From Kangiella sp. HZ709 (GTDB taxonomy: Bacteria; Pseudomonadota; Gammaproteobacteria; Enterobacterales; Kangiellaceae): a DNA stretch of 64,000 nt. A program made the translations under genes and the position numbers. Where the stretch lies: assembly GCF_009674675.1 (NCBI RefSeq), contig NZ_WKJC01000001.1, positions 1,805,031 to 1,869,030 of the forward strand, given 5' to 3'. This document shows positions 1 through 8,167 of this stretch, in pieces (position 1 is the stretch's first letter; each line of letters starts with the position of its first letter). The notes beneath the pieces were generated by a model, which saw nothing but the letters and a program-made list of their open reading frames with translations, was not told the DNA's origin and ran no database searches.

Positions 1-1
1 G

Positions 2-970
2 CACCGCAAGAGTAAAAATCCTGTTCCAGCTAAGTTTTCTCACAGTACAACTGTTGAGTTAATCTGGACTATCATTCCTTTCATCATTTTGATTGCCTTA
101 GCATGGCCTGCGGCAAGTTTATTGAACAAAATGGAAGTGGCTGAAGGCGACGATTTCGATTTGGAAATTATCGTGAAAGGCTGGCAGTGGAAATGGGAAT
201 ATAAGTATTTAGATAACGACGACAACTTACGTAACGACGTTAGTTTCTTTTCTAACCTTGAGCAAAACTCTCGTGACTTAAGTGTTAATTCTGAAAAAAT
301 GACTTTCAGTGCAGAAAAAATCACGGATGAGAAGTTCTTATTAGAAGTGGATAACCCGCTAGTTATTCCAGTAAACAAAAAAGTTAAGTTCTTAGTGACT
401 GCTGAAGATGTGATCCACTCTTTCTGGGTTCCTGATTTCTCAGTAAAAAAAGATGCGGTTCCAGGTTTAATTAATGACGTTTGGGCAATTGTGCCTGAGA
501 CTGGCATTTATCGCGGTGTTTGTGCAGAGCTTTGTGGTAAAGATCACGGCTTTATGCCAATCGTTGTAAAAGTAGTTGAGCAAGCTGAATATGATGCTTG
601 GTATGCTGAAAAAGTAGCTGCTGCTGAAGCTGGTCCAGACTTGAATGACCGTACTATGGCGCAGTTGATGTCTGAAGGTGAGACTGCTTACTTGAAATAT
701 TGTTCTGCATGTCATATGCCAAATGGTGAGGGAACAGGTCCATTCCCAACTTTGGTTGGGGCTGAATCAATTCAAGGCGACATTAAAACGCACGTAGATA
801 TCGTATTAAACGGTGTTCCAGGTACAGCAATGCAAGCATTCGCGGCGCAATTAACGCCTGCAGAAATCGCTGCTATCGTGACCTACGAAAGAAACGCTTG
901 GGGTAATGACATGAAAGATAAAGTCCAGCCACAAGAAGTTGAAGATCAGAAAAATGGCGGGGGAGAATAA
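2..970 (+). CDS. coxB: cytochrome c oxidase subunit II with fused cytochrome c domain (5' partial)
   Basis: Subunit II carries the CuA centre that takes electrons from cytochrome c and passes them to subunit I in the inner membrane. The frame is open to the window edge, so the start and first membrane segment lie upstream; the first ATG (position 89) falls inside a transmembrane helix and is not the start. The second helix is encoded at about 50-115. The CuA ligands CAELC...H...M lie at 521-556, preceded by an IHSFWVPDF segment. A C-terminal cytochrome c domain follows, with the haem motif CSACH at 701-715 and a candidate axial Met near 832, so this is a caa3-type subunit. The stop is 2 nt before coxA. 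Confidence 0.95.
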   Translation, partial: HRKSKNPVPAKFSHSTTVELIWTIIPFIILIALAWPAASLLNKMEVAEGDDFDLEIIVKGWQWKWEYKYLDNDDNLRNDVSFFSNLEQNSRDLSVNSEKMTFSAEKITDEKFLLEVDNPLVIPVNKKVKFLVTAEDVIHSFWVPDFSVKKDAVPGLINDVWAIVPETGIYRGVCAELCGKDHGFMPIVVKVVEQAEYDAWYAEKVAAAEAGPDLNDRTMAQLMSEGETAYLKYCSACHMPNGEGTGPFPTLVGAESIQGDIKTHVDIVLNGVPGTAMQAFAAQLTPAEIAAIVTYERNAWGNDMKDKVQPQEVEDQKNGGGE

Positions 971-972
971 TC

Positions 973-2532
973 ATGGGTGACCATAAGCCAACCGGCATTA
1001 ATCGCTGGCTATTTACGACGAACCATAAAGACATCGGTACTATGTACCTTGTTTTCTCGTTCATCATGTTCTTAATTGGTGGTGGCATGGCGATGGTAAT
1101 TCGTGCCGAGCTATTCCAACCAGGTTTGCAATTCGTAGACCCTAATTTCTTCAACCAAATGACTACTCTGCATGGTCTAATCATGGTATTTGGTGCCGTG
1201 ATGCCTGCAACGGTAGGTCTTGCTAACTGGTTGATACCAATGATGATTGGTGCGCCTGATATGGCATTGCCAAGAATGAACAACTGGAGCTTCTGGATTT
1301 TACCATTCGCTTTCTTCTTGTTGTTATCATCATTATTTATGGAAGGTGGCGCACCTAACTTCGGTTGGACATTCTACGCTCCATTATCGACAACTTATGC
1401 ACCGCCTAGCACAACCTTCTTTATCTTTGGTGTGCATATGATGGGTATCTCATCCATCATGGGTGCGATTAACGTTATTGTCACAGTGTTCAACATGCGT
1501 GCTCCTGGCATGACATTGATGAAAATGCCATTGTTTGTTTGGACTTGGTTAATCACAGCATTCTTATTAGTTATGGTTATGCCGGTATTAGCGGGCGCTG
1601 TAACTATGATGTTAACGGATATCCACTTCGGTACTTCATTCTTTGATGCTAAAGGTGGTGGTGACCCAGTATTGTTCCAGCACGTTTTCTGGTTCTTCGG
1701 TCACCCTGAAGTTTACATCATGATCTTACCGGCGTTTGGTATCGCTTCTGCGATTATCCCGACTTTCTCTAGAAAGAAGTTATTCGGTTATGCATCGATG
1801 GTTTACGCTACTGGCTCGATTGCGTTCTTGTCGTTTATCGTATGGGCTCACCACATGTTTACCGTGGGTATGCCAATCAAAGCAGAACTATTCTTCATGT
1901 TTGCAACCATGTTAATTGCGGTACCTACGGGTGTTAAAGTCTTTAACTGGATCGCAACAATGTGGAAAGGTTCGATTACTTATGAAACTCCAATGCTTTA
2001 TGCCTTGGCATTCGTAATCTTATTCACGATTGGTGGTTTCTCGGGCGTAATGCTAGCGATTACACCAGTGGACTGGCAGTATCATGATACTTATTTCGTG
2101 GTGGCTCACTTCCACTATGTATTATTCCCAGGTGCGATTTTCGGTACTATGGCAGCGGTTTATTATTGGTTACCAAAATGGACTGGTCGTATGTATGACG
2201 AGAAGTTAGCGAAAATTCACTTCTGGTTATCAATTGTATTTGTAAACTTAACCTTCTTCCCAATGCACTTCTCAGGTCTAGCGGGCATGCAACGTCGTGT
2301 TCCGGACTATGCGATTATGTACTCTGACTTCAATATGTGGTCAAGTATTGGTGCCTTTGGATTAGGCTTGATGCAATTGTTGTTCGCTTGGATCTTAATC
2401 AAAGTTTGTATCTTGAAGAAAGGTGAGAAAGCGACTGATCAAGTTTGGGAAGGTGCTGAGGGCCTTGAGTTTACTCATATGCCATCGCCGGCTCCTTACC
2501 ACTCTTTCTCTACTCCACCAAAAGTAGATTAA
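973..2532 (+). CDS. coxA: cytochrome c oxidase subunit I
   Basis: Catalytic subunit of the terminal oxidase, reducing O2 to water and pumping protons. 519 residues, normal for the family. Visible ligands are the haem a histidine in TLHG (H67), the HPEVY motif (H244, with the Y248 that is cross-linked in this family), the CuB histidines in WAHH (H293, H294), and HFH (H379, H381) for the haems. The ATG at 973 lies 2 nt after the coxB stop and follows a GGGGGAG-like ribosome site inside coxB, so the two are probably translationally coupled. It heads the run to cox11 and coxC. Confidence 0.97.
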   Translation: MGDHKPTGINRWLFTTNHKDIGTMYLVFSFIMFLIGGGMAMVIRAELFQPGLQFVDPNFFNQMTTLHGLIMVFGAVMPATVGLANWLIPMMIGAPDMALPRMNNWSFWILPFAFFLLLSSLFMEGGAPNFGWTFYAPLSTTYAPPSTTFFIFGVHMMGISSIMGAINVIVTVFNMRAPGMTLMKMPLFVWTWLITAFLLVMVMPVLAGAVTMMLTDIHFGTSFFDAKGGGDPVLFQHVFWFFGHPEVYIMILPAFGIASAIIPTFSRKKLFGYASMVYATGSIAFLSFIVWAHHMFTVGMPIKAELFFMFATMLIAVPTGVKVFNWIATMWKGSITYETPMLYALAFVILFTIGGFSGVMLAITPVDWQYHDTYFVVAHFHYVLFPGAIFGTMAAVYYWLPKWTGRMYDEKLAKIHFWLSIVFVNLTFFPMHFSGLAGMQRRVPDYAIMYSDFNMWSSIGAFGLGLMQLLFAWILIKVCILKKGEKATDQVWEGAEGLEFTHMPSPAPYHSFSTPPKVD

Positions 2533-2560
2533 GACGAGCTAATTAGGAAAGTAGGTAATT

Positions 2561-3178
2561 ATGAGCCAAGAGCCAGTTTCAACAGAGACAGTTTCAGAAG
2601 AGACACTCTCATCAGAAACGAAACATGAAAATAAAATCATGACTAAGAAATTAGTTTTGGTGGCGTTTATCATGTTGGCTTTTGGTTTCGCTTTAGTACC
2701 TTTATACGATGTGTTTTGTGAAATCACAGGTTGGAATAATTCTTTAAATCAAGGATTAGCGGTATATGAAGAGCAAGAAGCCGATACCAGCCGTGAAGTA
2801 AAATTGCGCTTTGTGACAATCACCAAGAACGACATGCCTTGGGATTTCAGAGCATTGCAATCTACGATTACAGTACATCCTGGTAAAGAATACGAAGTGG
2901 CTTTCCGAGTAAAAAATCGAGCTAAAAATAATATTGTTGGGCGTGCGATTCCCAGTTTTTCACCAACTTTGGCTAGTCAGTATGTGAATAAAACAGAGTG
3001 TTTTTGTTTTAATCAGCAGACTTTATTGGCCGGTGAAACTGAAGATATGCCAATGCGTTTCTTTATTGATAAAGATTTACCGAAAGAATATAAATCGATA
3101 ACTTTGGTATATACTTTGCATAATGTCACCGAAGAAACTGCTAGCCTAAATATTGATAACACAGTTGCGGCGAATTAA
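2561..3178 (+). CDS. ctaG: cytochrome c oxidase assembly protein CtaG/Cox11
   Basis: Copper chaperone that delivers copper to the CuB site of subunit I. 205 residues: a charged N-terminus rich in Glu/Ser/Thr (about residues 1-26), one membrane anchor (about 29-50), then a periplasmic beta domain with the CFCF copper motif (C147, C149) and the family signature after it (MRFFIDKDLP). The ATG at 2561 follows AGGAAAG at a good spacing. It sits between coxA and coxC, the usual place. The Thr/Ser/Glu-rich leader before the anchor is longer than I would expect but does not alter the assignment. Confidence 0.93.
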   Translation: MSQEPVSTETVSEETLSSETKHENKIMTKKLVLVAFIMLAFGFALVPLYDVFCEITGWNNSLNQGLAVYEEQEADTSREVKLRFVTITKNDMPWDFRALQSTITVHPGKEYEVAFRVKNRAKNNIVGRAIPSFSPTLASQYVNKTECFCFNQQTLLAGETEDMPMRFFIDKDLPKEYKSITLVYTLHNVTEETASLNIDNTVAAN

Positions 3179-3201
3179 TCGCTGTGAATGGAGAAAAAAT
3201 A

Positions 3202-4137
3202 ATGAGTGAACAAACAAACAATAGTGAATATGAAAACTATTATGTTCCTGAAAAGAGTAAGTTGCCTTTTATAGGTTCTATTGGCTTATTCTTTACGGCA
3301 GTTGGTGCTGGTAGCAGTATCAATGGCGCAGCTTTTTGGGGGTTGCCTGGATATATTTGGTTAATTGCGGGTATCGCGATTCTAGTGGGTATGCTTTCAA
3401 CTTGGTGGAAATATACCATTAAAGAATCAATGAGCGGTTTATACAGTGCTCAAATGAGTCGTTCCTTCCGACAAGGAATGATGTGGTTCATTACCTCAGA
3501 AGTGATGTTCTTCTTCGCTTTCTTTGGTGCCTTATTCTATATTCGTGCTTTCGTATTGCCTTTATTGGGCGGTGATTTTAATGGCGGTTCTACCCATGAT
3601 CAGTTATTCCCTGATTATACGCCTACCTGGCCAATGACAGAAACGCCGAGTCCAGACTTCGCTCCTAACGTGGGTATTGGTGAAAAAGCAGCTAACCCAG
3701 GTTCTTGGAATATTATCGGTGCTTGGGGCTTGCCGGCGATAAATACGGCAATCCTTTTGACTTCTTCGTGGACTCTTACGATTGCTCACCATGCATTGCT
3801 TGAGAAAAACCGTTCGACGTTGATTTTATTTACTTCTATCACAGCGTTTTTAGGTATTATTTTCTTAGGATTGCAAGCAGTTGAGTACTATGAAGCATAC
3901 ACTCATTACGGCCTAACTCTGCAAAGTGGTGTTTACGGTTCAACTTTCTTCCTGTTGACCGGGTTCCACGGTATGCACGTATTAATTGGTACTATCTTCT
4001 TGATTGTATTATCGCTACGTACTGCTAAAGGCCACTTCACACCACAAGATCACTTTGCGTATGAAGCTGGTGCTTGGTACTGGCACTTTGTTGATGTTGT
4101 TTGGGTATTCTTATTTATCTTTGTTTACATGATGTAA
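3202..4137 (+). CDS. coxC: cytochrome c oxidase subunit III
   Basis: Third core subunit of the aa3/caa3 oxidase, an integral membrane protein with about seven helices that stabilises subunit I. 311 residues from ATG 3202. I prefer this start to the in-frame GTG at 3184 because a GGAG ribosome site (3190-3193) stands before it. Family segments visible are SEVMFFFAFFGALFY in the middle, a glutamate in the LQAVEYYEAY stretch, FHGMHVLIG, and the C-terminal WYWHFVDVVWVFLF. It is the last gene of this part of the cluster and is followed by a strong terminator at 4174-4201. Confidence 0.95.
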   Translation: MSEQTNNSEYENYYVPEKSKLPFIGSIGLFFTAVGAGSSINGAAFWGLPGYIWLIAGIAILVGMLSTWWKYTIKESMSGLYSAQMSRSFRQGMMWFITSEVMFFFAFFGALFYIRAFVLPLLGGDFNGGSTHDQLFPDYTPTWPMTETPSPDFAPNVGIGEKAANPGSWNIIGAWGLPAINTAILLTSSWTLTIAHHALLEKNRSTLILFTSITAFLGIIFLGLQAVEYYEAYTHYGLTLQSGVYGSTFFLLTGFHGMHVLIGTIFLIVLSLRTAKGHFTPQDHFAYEAGAWYWHFVDVVWVFLFIFVYMM

Positions 4138-4173
4138 TTCAAAATTAAATAACTGACTCAAATCACAGAATAG

Positions 4174-4201
4174 AAAAACCGCCTTTTGGCGGTTTTTTTT
4201 T
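4174..4201 (+). terminator. Rho-independent terminator after coxC
   Basis: An inverted repeat AAACCGCC-TTTT-GGCGGTTT followed by a run of T residues, 36 nt after the coxC stop. It separates the first oxidase block from the envelope genes that follow. Confidence 0.9.
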
Positions 4202-4242
4202 GACTCTTAGAAAGGGTATAGTAAAGCTGTTAATGGCAAATC

Positions 4243-5862
4243 ATGGATCTAATGCAGAACATATTTAAAGGAACACCATTAGTCTCTTTACTACTTTTTT
4301 GGTTGGCAGTAAGCCACAGCAATAGCCTATTATCTAAAGAAAAACTATCCGAAAACGATAATCACAAATACCAAGTCACGCGTATCGATATACAAGTGAA
4401 TCCGATTTTTGACCTAGAAGAAAGTGATAGTTGGTTTTATTCCACCGCTAACAGCTTGCATATTGATACCAAACCCTATGTTATTGAGCGGATTTTGCCG
4501 ATTAAAATTGGCGATCTAATCAATAAAAACGATCTGGCAGAAGCGGAGCGTGTTTTACGCAGCCATCGTTATTTGCGAGAAGCAAAAATAATTATGCTGA
4601 CACTAGATGACAAAAAAACAATCCTAAAGGTAAAAACTTGGGAAAGTTGGACTTTGTTTCCGACAGTAGATTTGAAACGACAAGGAGGAGAGAATGAGTA
4701 CGGCTATGGTGTTAAAGATGACAACTTGTTGGGTTTAGGGTTGGCAGCAAATATTGCGTATTTTTCTGAGGAAGAGCGTTCGGGACACATTATAAAGTTA
4801 AGTTCTGATGCTATTAGTGATCGCCACTTAAGAGCTTCTGTAAGCTTTGCCAACAACTCTGATGGTAGAGAGTTTGGAGTCTCTCTGGATAGACCATTCT
4901 ATAAGCTAGCTGACAGGCATAGTGTTGGCGCCAGTGTTAATAATAGTCGCAAAGAAATATCCATTGATGCAAACGAGACTCTAGTCAATCGGTTTGAAAG
5001 CGATAGTCGTTTCGCCAATCTATTCTTTGGTTACTCGACAGGTAAAACAGATGAAGGTATTTTCAGATGGATAGGAGGTATTCGGCACATAGAAAATACT
5101 TTCTCAACCCGGCCTTTAACTGTAGCTTTACCAGAAAGTAGAAAGTTAACTTATCCTTGGCTGGCTTTTGAATATCAACAAGATCGCTTTAAAACCACGA
5201 AAAACTTGTATCTTTTAGAAAGAACTGAAGATGTACAATTAGGTTGGTATCATTTTATCCGATTTGGATATAACTTAGAGTCCAGCTATCGTGAGAATGG
5301 AATCATTTGGGATTTTAATTCTTCATATTTTGGTCAATGGAATAATCAAAATTGGTTCCGATATGAGTTAAATGGCGATGGCGTTTTTTCTACTAAAGAA
5401 ATTGATAATGCTTACTATGGTTTGAGTTATGAGCATTTTTATCGGGTCAATGACTTTAGAACCTGGTATTTGAAAGGCAGTTACCGTATTAGTGAAAACC
5501 CTTACATTGATAGACCTATTTCGTTGGGAGGAGAAACTGGTTTACGAGGTTATCCGATTGAATATCAACATGGTAATAAACAATGGTTGGTAAATTTTGA
5601 GAAGCGGTTGTATCCAAATATTAATTTTGCACAGTTGCTTGATGTCGCCTTTGTTGGTTTTATAGATTTTGGTCGCACCTTTGGCGAAACCATATATATC
5701 AATCAGGAAACAAAGGCATTAGCGAGTGTCGGTTTAGGCTTAAGATTTTTCCTAACCCGTTCAAGCGGCAGAAATGTTATCAGTGTTAATTTTTCTAAAC
5801 CGATCAACTCAGATTTTGTAGATAATCTCGATATCAGTGTTTTAGTAAGAACCAGCTTATAA
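4243..5862 (+). CDS. Omp85-superfamily outer membrane protein with a short POTRA region
   Basis: Probable outer-membrane beta-barrel of the BamA/TamA/FhaC superfamily. 539 residues: an N-terminal hydrophobic stretch (about residues 12-30) reads as a signal peptide; residues about 45-135 resemble one or two POTRA repeats (RILPIKIGDLINKNDLAEAERVL-type text followed by LREAKI); the rest has alternating barrel strands. Near the C-terminus the LRGYPIEY element matches the conserved LRGY motif of the superfamily, followed by FEKRLYPN. It is much shorter than BamA (about 800 residues), so it is a non-canonical member. An in-frame ATG at 4252 is an alternative start; neither has a strong ribosome site. 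The substrate is unknown. Confidence 0.75.
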   Translation: MDLMQNIFKGTPLVSLLLFWLAVSHSNSLLSKEKLSENDNHKYQVTRIDIQVNPIFDLEESDSWFYSTANSLHIDTKPYVIERILPIKIGDLINKNDLAEAERVLRSHRYLREAKIIMLTLDDKKTILKVKTWESWTLFPTVDLKRQGGENEYGYGVKDDNLLGLGLAANIAYFSEEERSGHIIKLSSDAISDRHLRASVSFANNSDGREFGVSLDRPFYKLADRHSVGASVNNSRKEISIDANETLVNRFESDSRFANLFFGYSTGKTDEGIFRWIGGIRHIENTFSTRPLTVALPESRKLTYPWLAFEYQQDRFKTTKNLYLLERTEDVQLGWYHFIRFGYNLESSYRENGIIWDFNSSYFGQWNNQNWFRYELNGDGVFSTKEIDNAYYGLSYEHFYRVNDFRTWYLKGSYRISENPYIDRPISLGGETGLRGYPIEYQHGNKQWLVNFEKRLYPNINFAQLLDVAFVGFIDFGRTFGETIYINQETKALASVGLGLRFFLTRSSGRNVISVNFSKPINSDFVDNLDISVLVRTSL

Positions 5863-6082
5863 TTTTTTTGCTCAAAATATGAATGGCATTTACAAAGCGA
5901 CACAATTTCCTTGATTTAAGGCTGAATTATCAATAATTGGTAAGACTGTCATAGTTACTTACATCTACTGACCCAAACTTTCTAAAAAACATTTTCTAAT
6001 ACTATAAGCAAAAGGTGATGACTCATTAGCATAGAAATAAGTCATTGTAATTTGGTGTGTTCAAGGAGATAAGGAGCTAAAG

Positions 6083-6244
6083 ATGGCGGTTATTGGAAAA
6101 GATTCAAAAGCGCGTTTAGAGAAGTTTATCGATCATCAAGACAAAGATGAATTTGATAGCGAAGATCTATTTTTAGATTTATGCAGGGTATTGATTTTAA
6201 TGCTGGCAGTTTTTGCAATAGTGTATGCGTTAGGCTTTAGCTAG
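6083..6244 (+). CDS. 53-residue single-span membrane protein, uncharacterised
   Basis: Small reading frame starting at ATG 6083, preceded by AAGGAG (6071-6076) at a suitable distance. The product has a charged, acidic N-terminal half (residues 1-32, rich in Lys, Asp, Glu) and a C-terminal hydrophobic helix (about 33-52), so it probably inserts as a single-span membrane protein with the charged part in the cytoplasm. Its last 8 bases overlap the end of the convergent glycosyltransferase gene. I do not recognise the family. The strong ribosome site and clear topology argue for a real gene. Confidence 0.6.
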   Translation: MAVIGKDSKARLEKFIDHQDKDEFDSEDLFLDLCRVLILMLAVFAIVYALGFS

Positions 6245-7280
6245 CTAAAGCACTATCAATTAACGCTTTGACTTGCTCTACTGAAATTGCATGCATTAGT
6301 GTATTCCCTTTTAATCTGAGTCCCCAATCAAGGCTATCAGCGGTAAGATTTAACTGTTTGCTAGCTTGGGTAGTATAGGCGTCGGCAACAAGGTTTTGAT
6401 AAAGGTAGGGGCCTGTCCTTTTAGGGTTACTATGGGCATAAAGGCCAATAACTTTTGTTCCTTGGGTTACAGCCATATGAGCTGGACCTGAATCAGGAGC
6501 AATAACTAGCTGCGCTTGTTTTAGAGTGATTAATAACTGCTGTAAATTCGTTTTCCCGACAAGGTTAATCACTTTGGTTTGTGTTGCCTCAACTATCTTA
6601 TGAGCCAATGTTTGCTCACGATGACTTGGACTACCAGTAATGATAACTTTTAGATTTTTTTCATGGCAGTAGTCTGCTATAGCCGCATAGCGCTCCACCA
6701 ACCAATCTCGTTCTGCTTTACTGGCTGCAGGGGAAATGACTATATAAGGTGATGTTGGAAGCTCTTTGTCTGCCCAGTCCATGAGACTATGCCCAAAAGG
6801 AATATCCCAGCTGGGCTCACTATCGGGCACTCCTATCACTCGAGCAAAATCACGAAAACCATCCAATACATGAAAGCCTTTTTCTTGCTCAATATGGCGA
6901 TTAACAAATAGCGAGTGGAGCTCTTTTGAGCGTTGCTTGCTAAAACCTAACTTTATTTTGGCAGGAATAAAAAAGGCTGCTAGGTTTGCTCTAAAAGCTA
7001 ACTGCATTTGTAAAAGAATATCGAATTTCGTTTGTGCAAGGTTATGCTTAAGTTCGGAATAAGCTCTTCGACCTTTTGCTTTATCAAAAATAATAAAGTT
7101 TATGCCTGGTAAATTTTGTAAAAGCTGATACTCAATTTTTCCGATAATCCAAGTGATGGATGCCTTTGGATAATGACGCTGAATAGCTTGAACTGTTGAA
7201 ACTGCATGACAAACGTCACCAATTGCAGATAAGCGTAAGATGCAAATTGATGGGTTAGCATTCAGATCGATAAGGTTCAT
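6237..7280 (-). CDS. glycosyltransferase family 9, heptosyltransferase-like
   Basis: Probable ADP-heptose:LPS heptosyltransferase acting at the cytoplasmic face on lipid A-core. 347 residues with the GT9 layout: N-terminal RLSAIGDVCHA motif (about residues 16-26), a central PAASKAERDW segment, and the nucleotide-sugar-binding APDSGPAHMA followed by GLYAHSNPKRTGPY. The second heptosyltransferase-like gene at 16129 shares these elements. The gene is divergent from a Kdo-kinase-like gene. In Haemophilus a GT9 enzyme (OpsX) adds heptose to phosphorylated Kdo made by KdkA, so the pairing suggests the same step here; this is inference from context. Confidence 0.82.
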   Translation of the reverse strand: MNLIDLNANPSICILRLSAIGDVCHAVSTVQAIQRHYPKASITWIIGKIEYQLLQNLPGINFIIFDKAKGRRAYSELKHNLAQTKFDILLQMQLAFRANLAAFFIPAKIKLGFSKQRSKELHSLFVNRHIEQEKGFHVLDGFRDFARVIGVPDSEPSWDIPFGHSLMDWADKELPTSPYIVISPAASKAERDWLVERYAAIADYCHEKNLKVIITGSPSHREQTLAHKIVEATQTKVINLVGKTNLQQLLITLKQAQLVIAPDSGPAHMAVTQGTKVIGLYAHSNPKRTGPYLYQNLVADAYTTQASKQLNLTADSLDWGLRLKGNTLMHAISVEQVKALIDSALAS

Positions 7281-7369
7281 TGTTATTTATTAGTCATTAG
7301 TAGGTTTTTGTAATGTTTGAAGTTTAAGGTATAGTGCTGAATAAACCAAATCCAAATCATTTGTTTTAG

Positions 7370-8101
7370 ATGAAGCTTATCAAAATCGATAATACTCAGT
7401 GGTTGGTTGCTCACAAAAAATACAAAAAAGTAGTCTCCAAGGAATGGTTTGATAGTAATCACTGGCAAGCAAATAATGCGATAGATGGCGAATCTATTGG
7501 GCGTGCCACTACCTATTTCTTTAATCATCAAGAAAAGCGTTACGTGCTTCGTGAGTATCGTCGAGGTGGTTTAGTGGGTAAGCTGGTTGAAAAAAAATAT
7601 TTCTTTAAGAATATTGAATCAACTAGAGCATATCAAGAGTTAGTGGTTCTTAAGCAATTAAGAAAGCTAAAGCTACCAGTACCCAAACCTGTAGCGGCAT
7701 TGATAAAAGTTGAAGGCTATTACTATCAAGCAAAAATCATCACTCGACTTATTAAAAATGCAGAGGATCTCTTTTTCCATCTAAAGAAACAGTCGCTATC
7801 CGAGCAACAATGGATCGCTATAGGTTTGTTAGTTAAACGTTTTCATGCTGTGGGTTTATACCATTCTGATTTAAATATTCATAACCTCATGATCAATCAT
7901 AAATCGAATTTTTGGCTAATCGATTTTGATAAATGTCGATTTTTAAAACCCTACGACAAGAAACTTCAATCGAATGTGGAGCGTTTGCTACGATCATTAA
8001 GGAAGGAGAAGCTAAAGGCTCAAGAAAAGGCGGAGAAGTTTTATTGGCAAGAAAAAGACTGGGCTTTCTTTTTACAAGGATATGCCACTAAAATTGACTG
8101 A
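7370..8101 (+). CDS. kdkA: 3-deoxy-D-manno-octulosonic acid kinase (KdkA-like)
   Basis: Protein-kinase-fold enzyme expected to phosphorylate the Kdo residue of LPS core. 243 residues, a normal length. It has the YFLREYRRGGLVG-like N-terminal lobe (VLREYRRGGL here), the catalytic-loop motif HSDLNIHNLMI, in which D is the catalytic base, and the metal-binding IDFDKCR in place of DFG. It is divergent from the GT9 gene with 89 nt between the start codons. The ATG at 7370 has no obvious Shine-Dalgarno sequence. WaaP is the alternative, but the length and RRGG motif fit KdkA better. Confidence 0.82.
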   Translation: MKLIKIDNTQWLVAHKKYKKVVSKEWFDSNHWQANNAIDGESIGRATTYFFNHQEKRYVLREYRRGGLVGKLVEKKYFFKNIESTRAYQELVVLKQLRKLKLPVPKPVAALIKVEGYYYQAKIITRLIKNAEDLFFHLKKQSLSEQQWIAIGLLVKRFHAVGLYHSDLNIHNLMINHKSNFWLIDFDKCRFLKPYDKKLQSNVERLLRSLRKEKLKAQEKAEKFYWQEKDWAFFLQGYATKID

Positions 8102-8167
8102 GTTATATTTTGAAACACAGTCAAAGCTTTATTGACGGAAATCTTATATCAAATCCTCTATCCTGCA

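Noticed and set aside
40-507. 155-codon antisense frame over coxB
   Set aside because: The plus strand encodes an unmistakable CuA subunit; the antisense frame has no start context and no recognisable domain.
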